Source of the DNA: Rhodospirillales bacterium
Lineage (GTDB): Bacteria; Pseudomonadota; Alphaproteobacteria; Acetobacterales; Acetobacteraceae
DNA: 21,593 nt
Assembly: GCA_018971905.1 (NCBI GenBank)
Contig: JAGWZS010000007.1
Span: forward strand, 1 to 21,593
Direction: 5' to 3'
Made by a program: the position numbers and the translations under genes. The notes below the pieces were generated by a model. It was not told where the DNA came from and did not search any database. It saw nothing but the letters and a program-made list of their open reading frames with translations. Numbering within the stretch: the stretch's first letter is position 1; the number at the start of each line of letters is the position of its first letter. Below, piece by piece: positions 15,338 through 21,593 of this stretch.

Positions 15338-16432
15338 CTATGCGGCGCGAGTGAATTGGGAGAGCATATCATGTCCTAGCCGTTTTGACAGCACGAGCGC
15401 GAACCGGGGCGCATCCGCGAGCCTGGTAACGCCGAAACCCTGAGCCGCGGGATACCCATCGCCGCCAATGATGCAGGGGGCGTGAAACCAAGATATCCGG
15501 TCCACCAGCCCGGCGCGAAGCAGCCCGGCAGCCAAAGTACCGCCCCCTTCAGCCAGCACCCTGGTAAGCCCCTCTTGCGCCAGCGCGGACATGCCCGCAC
15601 GCAGATCAACCCCCGCATTGGTGCCAGGAAGCTCGATCAGCCGTACGCCTGCGTCTTCCAGTGCCCGGCGGCGCAGTTTATCCGCGCCATCCCGATGCAA
15701 AATCCACAACGGATGTTCCGCAGCGCCGCGCACCAGTTTGGAGAGCAAAGGTGTGCGCAGGTGCGAATCAACCACGATTCTGACCAGCGGTGCCGTGCGG
15801 AATCCCTCGATCCGGCAGGTAAGCTCTGGATTATCCTCCAGAACCGTGCCAACGCCGGTTAACACCGCATCGTGCCGCCCGCGCATGGCGTAAACCGCCC
15901 GCCTAGCCTCTGCGCCGGTAATCCACTGGGACTCGCGGCCAGCGGTAGCGATCCGGCCATCCAACGAAGAGGCAAGCTTGAGGCGCAGCAATGGCCGTTG
16001 CTCACGCAGAACCGTTGCAAAGCCGGAAATCACGGCTTCGCATTCCTGCCGGAGGATGTTTTCAGTGACCTGGATGCCAGCCGTTCTGAGCCGGGCAATG
16101 CCAGATCCGTTCACTTTTGGATTCGGGTCTTGCGCGCCGAGTACTACACGGGTGATGCCGGCGGAGATTAAAGCCTCTGTGCACGGCCCTGATTTTCCAG
16201 AAAAACTGCAAGGCTCAAGGGTAACATATGCGGTGGCGCCGCGCGCCTGCTCGCCTGCGGCGCGCAAGGCTACCACTTCCGCATGCGGCCGCCCGCCAGA
16301 TGCGGTGAACCCGCGCCCGACAACGCGCCCATCTTTTACAATGACGCAACCAACAGACGGGTTGGGAGCCGTTTGCCCCAGGCCACGCCTGGCGAGGGCA
16401 ACCGCCGTGCGCATGAACTCAATATCGCTCAT
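15338..16432 (-). CDS. ribD: Bifunctional riboflavin deaminase/reductase RibD
   Basis: RibD carries out the deamination and the side-chain reduction that turn the GTP cyclohydrolase II product into 5-amino-6-ribitylamino-uracil phosphate. The N-terminal deaminase domain (1-145) has the zinc site H50-A-E52 and Cys75...Cys84. The C-terminal reductase domain (about 150-360) has [35 protein letters not shown] and the NADPH-binding [13 protein letters not shown]. The loop between the zinc cysteines reads [12 protein letters not shown] rather than the common EPCSHxGxTPPC, though all zinc ligands are kept. The ATG overlaps the nrdR stop in ATGA. The length of 364 residues is normal. Confidence 0.95.
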   Translation of the reverse strand: MSDIEFMRTAVALARRGLGQTAPNPSVGCVIVKDGRVVGRGFTASGGRPHAEVVALRAAGEQARGATAYVTLEPCSFSGKSGPCTEALISAGITRVVLGAQDPNPKVNGSGIARLRTAGIQVTENILRQECEAVISGFATVLREQRPLLRLKLASSLDGRIATAGRESQWITGAEARRAVYAMRGRHDAVLTGVGTVLEDNPELTCRIEGFRTAPLVRIVVDSHLRTPLLSKLVRGAAEHPLWILHRDGADKLRRRALEDAGVRLIELPGTNAGVDLRAGMSALAQEGLTRVLAEGGGTLAAGLLRAGLVDRISWFHAPCIIGGDGYPAAQGFGVTRLADAPRFALVLSKRLGHDMLSQFTRAA

Positions 16433-16911
16433 TCCGAAGCTGTTTCCGGCCGCGCCAGGGGCGCTCCATCCATGTCGCCAAGAAAAGCTTCAAAATCCTT
16501 AGCTTCTCTGAAGTCTCTGTAAACCGAGGCGAAACGCACATAGGCCACTGCGTCCACCTCCTTCAAGGCTTCCATGACGGCCCCGCCGATGGATTCGCTG
16601 CGTACCTCCCCATCTCCGGCGGCTTCGAGCTTGCGGACGATGCCGTTGACGATCCGCTCCTGCCGGTCTTCATCCACCGGGCGCTTGTTCAGCGCCACGC
16701 GGATGGAGCGGGCCAGCTTGTCACGGTCGAACGCAACACGGCGGCCATCGGCCTTCACCACGGTGAGCTCACGCAGCTGCACACGCTCAACCGTGGTAAA
16801 ACGCTGTCCGCACCCGGCGCAGAAGCGTCTGCGGCGGATGGCGCTGCCGTCATCCGTGGGGCGGCTATCCTTCACCTGGGTGTCGGCATCTCCACAGAAG
16901 GGACAGCGCAT
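16429..16911 (-). CDS. nrdR: Transcriptional repressor NrdR
   Basis: NrdR senses ATP/dATP and represses ribonucleotide reductase genes through NrdR boxes. The 160-residue protein has an N-terminal zinc ribbon (C3, C6, C31, C34; [18 protein letters not shown] and [16 protein letters not shown]) followed by an ATP-cone domain (about 48-138, [21 protein letters not shown]). The motif [20 protein letters not shown] is typical of the family. AAAGG lies 6 nt before the ATG. It starts 12 bp after glyA ends and overlaps ribD by 4 bp; this glyA-nrdR-ribD order is common in alphaproteobacteria. Confidence 0.97.
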   Translation of the reverse strand: MRCPFCGDADTQVKDSRPTDDGSAIRRRRFCAGCGQRFTTVERVQLRELTVVKADGRRVAFDRDKLARSIRVALNKRPVDEDRQERIVNGIVRKLEAAGDGEVRSESIGGAVMEALKEVDAVAYVRFASVYRDFREAKDFEAFLGDMDGAPLARPETASE

Positions 16912-16923
16912 GGCGGACCTTTT

Positions 16924-18222
16924 TTACCGGTAAATCGGGAAGCGGGCGCAAAGCGCCTTCACCCGGGCGCCCACAGCGGCTTCCACCGCATCGTTGGTGC
17001 CGTCGTTGGATTTTGCCAGACCGTCCAGCACCTCGCCGATCATCAGCCCGATCTCCCTGAACTCAGCGACGCCAAAGCCACGGGTGGTGGCGGCTGGCGT
17101 GCCAAGGCGGATGCCGGAGGTGATGGCGGGCTTGGCGGGGTCGAACGGAATAGCGTTCTTGTTGGCGGTGATGTGGGCACGCTCCAGAGACGCTTCCGCC
17201 GCCTTGCCGGTTGTGTTCTTAGGGCGCAGATCCACCAGCATCAGATGTGAATCCGTCCCTCCAGAAACGATGGCAAGTCCCTGCTCCACCAATGTTTCCG
17301 CCAGCACCTTGGCGTTGGCGGCAACGGCCTTCTGGTAGGTCACGAAATCAGGGCTCAACGCCTCGCCAAAGGCCACAGCCTTGGCGGCGATGACATGCAT
17401 CAGCGGGCCACCCTGCAGACCAGGGAAAATGGCGGAATTGATCTTCTTGGCGATATCCTCGTGATTGGTGAGCACCATGCCGCCGCGCGGGCCGCGCAGG
17501 GTCTTATGGGTGGTGGTGGTAACCACGTGAGCGTGCGGCAGCGGGTTGGGGTAGATGCCCGCCGCAACCAGACCGGCGAAATGCGCCATGTCAACCATGA
17601 AGACCGCGCCGACCTCATCAGCCACGGCGCGGATGCGCGCGAAATCGATAAAGCGCGGATAGGCGGAACCACCGGCGATGATCAGCTTGGGGCTATGCGC
17701 GCGGGCCAGGCGCTCCAGCTCCTCATAGTCCAGCAGACCGTCCTCCCGGCGCACGCCGTACTGGATGGCGTTGAACCATTTGCCGGACATGTTGGGGGCC
17801 GCACCATGGGTGAGATGCCCGCCTGCCGCGAGTGACATGCCAAGGATGGTATCCCCCGGCTTTACCAGTGCCAGCAGCACCGACTGGTTGGCCTGGGAAC
17901 CGGAATTAGCCTGCACATTGGCGAACCCGGCACTGAAGAGTTTCTTGGCGCGCTCAATCGCCAGGGTCTCAACCTCGTCCGACGGGCCGCAGCCGCCATA
18001 ATAGCGTTTGCCGGGGTAGCCCTCAGCGTATTTATTGGTGAACACCGAGCCTTGCGCCGCCAGCACAGCGGCAGAGACGATATTCTCCGAGGCGATCAGT
18101 TCGATACCATCCTGTTCGCGCACCAGCTCGCGGTTGACGATGGCGGCAATCTCAGGGTCCACCTCAGCCAGCGGCGCGGTAAAAAACCGCTGCAAACGCG
18201 GTGCTAAAACCTGATCATTCAT
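16924..18222 (-). CDS. glyA: Serine hydroxymethyltransferase
   Basis: SHMT interconverts serine and glycine with transfer of the hydroxymethyl group to tetrahydrofolate, the main source of one-carbon units. The 432-residue PLP enzyme has [11 protein letters not shown] (40-50), [17 protein letters not shown] (62-78), SGSQAN (107-112), the [13 protein letters not shown] segment (D211, H214) and the PLP-binding lysine K240 in [16 protein letters not shown]. Length and motifs match the family well. Its ATG overlaps the rpiB stop in ATGA, and nrdR follows after 12 bp, so it sits near the head of the riboflavin cluster. Confidence 0.97.
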   Translation of the reverse strand: MNDQVLAPRLQRFFTAPLAEVDPEIAAIVNRELVREQDGIELIASENIVSAAVLAAQGSVFTNKYAEGYPGKRYYGGCGPSDEVETLAIERAKKLFSAGFANVQANSGSQANQSVLLALVKPGDTILGMSLAAGGHLTHGAAPNMSGKWFNAIQYGVRREDGLLDYEELERLARAHSPKLIIAGGSAYPRFIDFARIRAVADEVGAVFMVDMAHFAGLVAAGIYPNPLPHAHVVTTTTHKTLRGPRGGMVLTNHEDIAKKINSAIFPGLQGGPLMHVIAAKAVAFGEALSPDFVTYQKAVAANAKVLAETLVEQGLAIVSGGTDSHLMLVDLRPKNTTGKAAEASLERAHITANKNAIPFDPAKPAITSGIRLGTPAATTRGFGVAEFREIGLMIGEVLDGLAKSNDGTNDAVEAAVGARVKALCARFPIYR

Positions 18223-18677
18223 GGGGTTGTTTCCGTAGCTTGATTTAATTTAGCAAGGCGGCGTTCATGCCGGCCACCTTCAAATTCGGTGGCCAGAAAG
18301 GCGTGCAGAATATCGAGCGCCACTTCCTCGCCGATAATCCTCGCGCCCAGCGCCAGCACGTTGGCATTGTTGTGCGCGCGGGTCAGGCGGGCGGTGGTCA
18401 CATCATGCACCAGCCCGCAGCGAATGCCCGGATGGCGGTTGGCGGCGATGGACATGCCGATGCCGGTGCCGCAGACCAGAATCCCGAAATCAGCCTGCTT
18501 ATCTTCAATTGCGGCGCAGACCGCCTGAGCGAAGTCTGGGTAATCGACGCTGGCTGGGCCGTCCGTGCCGTAGTCCCGCACCTCGTGCCCCGCCTCGGCA
18601 AGTGCTGCCGCCAGCCGGTTCTTCAGTGCCACGCCACCATGGTCGGCGCCGAGCGCCAGGATCAAAGAACGAGTCAT
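18219..18677 (-). CDS. rpiB: Ribose-5-phosphate isomerase B
   Basis: RpiB interconverts ribose-5-phosphate and ribulose-5-phosphate; the latter is the substrate of the RibB encoded further down the same run. The 152-residue protein starts [15 protein letters not shown] (D12, H13 at the phosphate site), then [16 protein letters not shown] and [21 protein letters not shown] with the catalytic Cys69. [15 protein letters not shown] (H102) and a C-terminal [13 protein letters not shown] complete the family pattern. ATG 18677 is chosen because AAGGGG lies directly upstream and the family begins there. In-frame ATGs at 18692 and 18776 would add 5 or 33 unconserved residues. The stop overlaps the glyA start by 4 bp. 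Confidence 0.94.
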   Translation of the reverse strand: MTRSLILALGADHGGVALKNRLAAALAEAGHEVRDYGTDGPASVDYPDFAQAVCAAIEDKQADFGILVCGTGIGMSIAANRHPGIRCGLVHDVTTARLTRAHNNANVLALGARIIGEEVALDILHAFLATEFEGGRHERRLAKLNQATETTP

Positions 18678-18785
18678 GGCGCCCCTTACCATGCCAGCCA
18701 GCCTGTTGGAACTCCTTGCGTCTGTATGGCTGCCCGCCGCACCAAGCCGGGAGACGGCCTGGCCCCGACTTTCCATCCTTGAAAA

Positions 18786-19682
18786 TTAGAATTTTGAGCC
18801 GTTCGGGCCAGCCGGGGTTCCAGCCTCTGCGATCAACGCGGGTACGGGCGGGCTTTGAACAGGGGCAGCGCCAAGCATTGCGAGTGCCGCGCCGGCTTGC
18901 GGCACGCCAGCTTCACTGGCTTTTAGAAAATATTGCGTGGCAAGGGACATGTTTTGCACAGTGCCTAGCCCCTGCGCGTAACAATAACCAAGCGCCAGGA
19001 AGGCTGGCCCGAAGTTTTGCTCGGCGGCCTTTAAAAACAGCGCCAACCCATGAAACTGGTCCTGTTCTACGCCCTGACCGAAGACATAAAGATAGCCCAG
19101 CGCCGTTTCGCCCGCAGGGTTGGCTTGCGCCGCAGCACGCGAATACCACAGGGCAGCGGACGCATCGTCGCGCGCAATGCCAAGGCCGGTTTGATACGCA
19201 AAGCCAAGGCTCGCCTGCGCCGGGGCAAAACCACTGAGTGCCGCCGCGCGAAACCAAGCGGTAGCCAGCGTGGCATCCGGCGCTGTGCCACGTCCTGTTT
19301 GATAGGCCCGGCCGGTAGCAAATTCCGCCTCAACATTACCAGCCCGCGCTGCCTGCGCGTAAAGCGCGAACGCCGCCTGGTTGTTTTTGGGAATGGTGAT
19401 TTCGTCCTGAGTCTGCTGGCTGTCCAGCAAGGTGGCAAGGGCATAGGCGGCTCCCGCCTCACCTGCCGCGGCCCGGCTTTGCAACGCCGCCAGCGCATTG
19501 GCATTATACAAAGCGCGCGACAACAGAAGCGCCACCGGCTCTGGTGCCGGTTCAGCCCTCGATGCGGGGGCCAGCAGAAGAGCTTTTGGGGCAAGCGGCT
19601 GTAAAACCGCCGGCGCCACGAATGGCTGCGTTATATCCCGCACAGACGGCCGCGGCATGGACAGCACCGCCAGGACAGACAT
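18786..19682 (-). CDS. Sel1-repeat (TPR-like) protein
   Basis: The 298-residue product is Ala-rich and built from Sel1-like repeats of about 36 residues (AAFALYAQAARAGNVEAEFATG; TAWFRAAALSGFAPAQASLG; ALWYSRAAAQANPAGETALG; ALFLKAAEQNFGPAFLALG; TQYFLKASEAGVPQAGAALA), which form alpha-solenoid surfaces for protein binding. A Pro/Ala-rich stretch (about 25-50) precedes the repeats. The N-terminus MSVLAVLSM is hydrophobic, and the frame stays hydrophobic upstream (WPVLLCAVLV) until a TAA at 19713-19715, with no ATG, GTG or TTG in between. A membrane anchor whose true start is non-canonical, for example CTG 19703, is possible. It lies 108 bp ahead of rpiB on the same strand. The specific partner is unknown. 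Confidence 0.8.
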   Translation of the reverse strand: MSVLAVLSMPRPSVRDITQPFVAPAVLQPLAPKALLLAPASRAEPAPEPVALLLSRALYNANALAALQSRAAAGEAGAAYALATLLDSQQTQDEITIPKNNQAAFALYAQAARAGNVEAEFATGRAYQTGRGTAPDATLATAWFRAAALSGFAPAQASLGFAYQTGLGIARDDASAALWYSRAAAQANPAGETALGYLYVFGQGVEQDQFHGLALFLKAAEQNFGPAFLALGYCYAQGLGTVQNMSLATQYFLKASEAGVPQAGAALAMLGAAPVQSPPVPALIAEAGTPAGPNGSKF

Positions 19683-19869
19683 AACCAGTACAGCGCATAA
19701 CAGAACCGGCCATTAAAGCTTTTTGGATGGCCTGAGGGTCGCCTCCGGCCCCATGCGCCTCACCACGCTCGCAGACATACGCAACTCCAGTTTATTTCCC
19801 GCCGCAGCCAAAGACCCGCTCATCGAAACAACCTACCGCGTGCCACCGGAGTCGCGTAGCACCCAATTC

Positions 19870-19898
19870 TTAACGGGACGTCTAATTCCAGGCATGAT
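19870..19898 (+). promoter_or_regulatory. Candidate promoter of hemB
   Basis: TTAACG (19870-19875) and CATGAT (19893-19898), each 4 of 6 to consensus, are separated by 17 nt and lie about 50 bp ahead of the hemB ATG. The 268-bp gap between the Sel1 gene and hemB has no other clear signal. The frame upstream of hemB is open to 19723 but does not look coding. Confidence 0.4.
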
Positions 19899-19950
19899 GA
19901 TACGCGCCAGCCCATCGCGGCACGGAAAAATTCGGAGTAGTGTCTGGGCC

Positions 19951-20946
19951 ATGATAACCCAGAATTTTCCCCTGACACGGCTGCGCCGCAACCGGTTTGA
20001 CGATGCCACCCGCCGGATGGTGGCTGAGCATAGACTCTCCGTGGATGATCTGATCTGGCCGATCTTCATCCGGGATGGGAATGGCGGGCCAACCGAAGTG
20101 GCGGCCATGCCGGGCGTGTTCCGCGTGACGTTGGAAGGGCTGGCCGCCCATGTGGAGGAAGCGGCGAAGCTGAACATCCCCGCCATTGCGTTGTTTCCCG
20201 CCACCCCCGCTGAGTTGAAAAGCCCCGAGGGCACAGAGGCATTGAACCCTGAAAACCTGATGTGCCAGGCGGCGCGCCTGCTGAAGACGGAATTCCCGCA
20301 GATCGCGCTGGTGGGGGATGTGGCGCTGGACCCCTATACCGACCATGGCCACGATGGCGTGCTGCGCGATGGTTATGTGGCGAACGATGAAAGCGTTGCG
20401 ATTCTGGCCCGTCAGGCGGTGAATCAGGCGCAAGCGGGAATTGACATCATAGCGCCTTCCGACATGATGGACGGCCGGATTGCAGCATTACGCCAGGCGC
20501 TGGACAAGCAGGGGCTGATCCACACCCGCCTGTTAAGCTATGCAGCCAAATACGCCTCGGCGTTTTATGGCCCGTTCCGGGATGCCATCGGCAGCCAGGG
20601 CGCGCTGAAAGGCGATAAGAAAACCTACCAGATGAACCCGGCCAATTCCGACGAAGCCATGCGCGAGGTGGCGATGGATATCGCCGAGGGCGCGGACATG
20701 GTGATGGTGAAGCCGGGTATGCCTTATCTGGACATCATCCGCCGGGTGAAGGATGAGTTCGGGGTGCCGGTATTCGCGTATCAGGTGTCTGGTGAGTACG
20801 CGATGATAGAGGCGGCGGCGCGCAATGGCTGGATTGACCACGACAAGGCGATGATGGAAGCGCTGCTCTGCTTCAAGCGAGCGGGCTGTTCTGGCATTCT
20901 CACCTATCACGCCGTGCAGGCGGCACGGATTCTGGAGGGCAAATGA
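19951..20946 (+). CDS. hemB: Delta-aminolevulinic acid dehydratase (porphobilinogen synthase)
   Basis: HemB joins two molecules of 5-aminolevulinate into porphobilinogen, an early step of heme synthesis. The 331-residue product has the two active-site lysines K200 (SYAAKYASAFYGPFRDA) and K254 (MVMVKPGMPYLDI). The metal-binding stretch DVALDPYTDHGHDG (123-136) carries Asp where zinc enzymes have cysteines, marking the magnesium-dependent type usual in this class. ATG 19951 gives the normal family length; starting at 19723 would add 76 residues without family character. GGAG at 19934-19937 is 13 nt away, so the ribosome site is weak. The stop overlaps the next gene by 4 bp. Confidence 0.95.
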   Translation: MITQNFPLTRLRRNRFDDATRRMVAEHRLSVDDLIWPIFIRDGNGGPTEVAAMPGVFRVTLEGLAAHVEEAAKLNIPAIALFPATPAELKSPEGTEALNPENLMCQAARLLKTEFPQIALVGDVALDPYTDHGHDGVLRDGYVANDESVAILARQAVNQAQAGIDIIAPSDMMDGRIAALRQALDKQGLIHTRLLSYAAKYASAFYGPFRDAIGSQGALKGDKKTYQMNPANSDEAMREVAMDIAEGADMVMVKPGMPYLDIIRRVKDEFGVPVFAYQVSGEYAMIEAAARNGWIDHDKAMMEALLCFKRAGCSGILTYHAVQAARILEGK

Positions 20947-21593
20947 GCCTCTGGCCCGGCGCGCAAATTTCTGACCTCTCCGGCCAGACGGTTGTCGTAA
21001 CCGGCGCGAATAGCGGTATTGGCTATTACGCGGCGCTGGAATTTGCCCGCGCCGGGGCGGATGTGGTGCTGGCCTGCCGCAGCGCGGAACGTGGTGCCAG
21101 GGCTTTGGCCGGGATAGAAGCCGAAGCTCCCGGTCTGGCCAGGCTGGAGATGCTCGACCTCTCCGACTTTGCCTCCGTGCATGAATTCGCTGCCCGGCTG
21201 AAGTCGCGTGGCGGCAAGATCGACATATTGCTGAATAATGCGGGGGTAATGGCCCCGCCCACGCGCCAGAGCACCGCACAGGGCTTTGAACTGCAGCTTG
21301 GCGTGAATTTTCTGGGGCATTTTCTGCTCACCGCGCAAACGCTGGAGCTGGTGATGAAAGCCCCGGCGCCGCGCATTATTCAGGTTTCGTCGGTAGCGCA
21401 CCGCCAGGGCCGGATGGTTTGGGAGGATTTGCAAAGCGAGCGCGGATACAAAGCCTGGAATGCCTACCGGCAAAGCAAACTGGCCATGCTGATCTTCGCG
21501 CAGGAGCTGGCACGGCGCTCAACCCAGGGCGGCTGGGGCGTTCTGTCACTGGCGGCGCATCCTGGGATTGCGGCGACGGAGCTGGTGGCGAAT
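20943..21593 (+). CDS. Short-chain dehydrogenase/reductase, 3' end outside window
   Basis: The first 217 residues of an SDR oxidoreductase are visible, running off the right edge. The Rossmann motif TGANSGIG (20-27) binds NAD(P). NNAGVM (98-103) stabilises the central sheet, and the catalytic triad is completed by Ser150 (QVSSVAH) with Tyr175 and Lys179 in YRQSKLA. The pattern, including LACRSAERG and HPGIAATEL, resembles the retinol-dehydrogenase/WW-oxidoreductase-like SDRs, whose substrates cannot be read from sequence. The ATG overlaps the hemB stop (ATGA), so it is probably co-translated with HemB, but no link to heme synthesis is implied. Confidence 0.9.
   Translation, partial: MSLWPGAQISDLSGQTVVVTGANSGIGYYAALEFARAGADVVLACRSAERGARALAGIEAEAPGLARLEMLDLSDFASVHEFAARLKSRGGKIDILLNNAGVMAPPTRQSTAQGFELQLGVNFLGHFLLTAQTLELVMKAPAPRIIQVSSVAHRQGRMVWEDLQSERGYKAWNAYRQSKLAMLIFAQELARRSTQGGWGVLSLAAHPGIAATELVAN

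Noticed and set aside
18678..18785. Longer form of RpiB starting at 18776
   Set aside because: The extra 33 residues are not part of the family, and an AAGGGG ribosome site lies just before ATG 18677.
19723..19950. 76-residue N-terminal extension of HemB
   Set aside because: HemB of normal length begins at 19951; the extension has mixed composition and a promoter-like element inside it.
1..21593. CRISPR arrays, insertion sequences, tRNA or rRNA genes, phage or defence genes
   Set aside because: I saw no regularly spaced repeats, transposase motifs, tRNA-like cloverleaf or rRNA sequence; by eye alone a diverged small RNA could be missed.

Overview
The window looks like chromosomal DNA of a high-GC alphaproteobacterium. 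The best guess is the Acetobacteraceae (an Acidocella/Acidiphilium/acetic-acid-bacterium-like organism). This rests on the linked core block rpiB-glyA-nrdR-ribD-ribE-ribB-ribH-nusB-thiL, the alphaproteobacterial style of S4, L33 and HemB, and a very large Hint-domain surface protein of a type common in that family. The taxonomic call is an inference from family knowledge, not from a search.

Left part (1-3100). The 3' end of aroC is followed by a PAS/GGDEF-like protein whose GGDEF signature is completely lost, then a small secreted proline/alanine-rich protein of unknown function. A small secreted EF-hand protein and the ribosomal protein S4 gene rpsD lie on the minus strand. A strong UUCG-loop terminator ends rpsD.

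Middle part (3115-11552). A 1420-residue repetitive adhesin-like protein ends in a Hint_2 autoprocessing-type domain (minus strand). It is divergent from rnr (RNase R), which overlaps by 4 bp a secreted S41/PDZ protease. Next comes rpmG (L33) with its own probable promoter and a rho-independent terminator.

Right part (11641-19682). A tightly packed minus-strand run reads, in transcription order, a Sel1-repeat protein, rpiB, glyA, nrdR, ribD, ribE, ribB with a degenerate RibA half, ribH, nusB and thiL. Several junctions are 1-4 bp stop/start overlaps. The run joins riboflavin synthesis to one-carbon, pentose-phosphate, transcription-antitermination and thiamine functions. The GTP cyclohydrolase II half of the RibBA-like protein lacks its zinc cysteines and the EGRGIGL motif, so the first committed enzyme of riboflavin synthesis (a true RibA) must be encoded elsewhere.

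Right end (19951-21593). hemB on the plus strand overlaps by 4 bp a short-chain dehydrogenase that runs off the window.

Most of the window is ordinary core genome. No CRISPR array, insertion sequence, tRNA, rRNA, phage or defence gene was seen. The less ordinary items are the Hint adhesin, the two degenerate enzyme domains, the Met/His-rich EF-hand protein and the unresolved start of the Sel1 protein.
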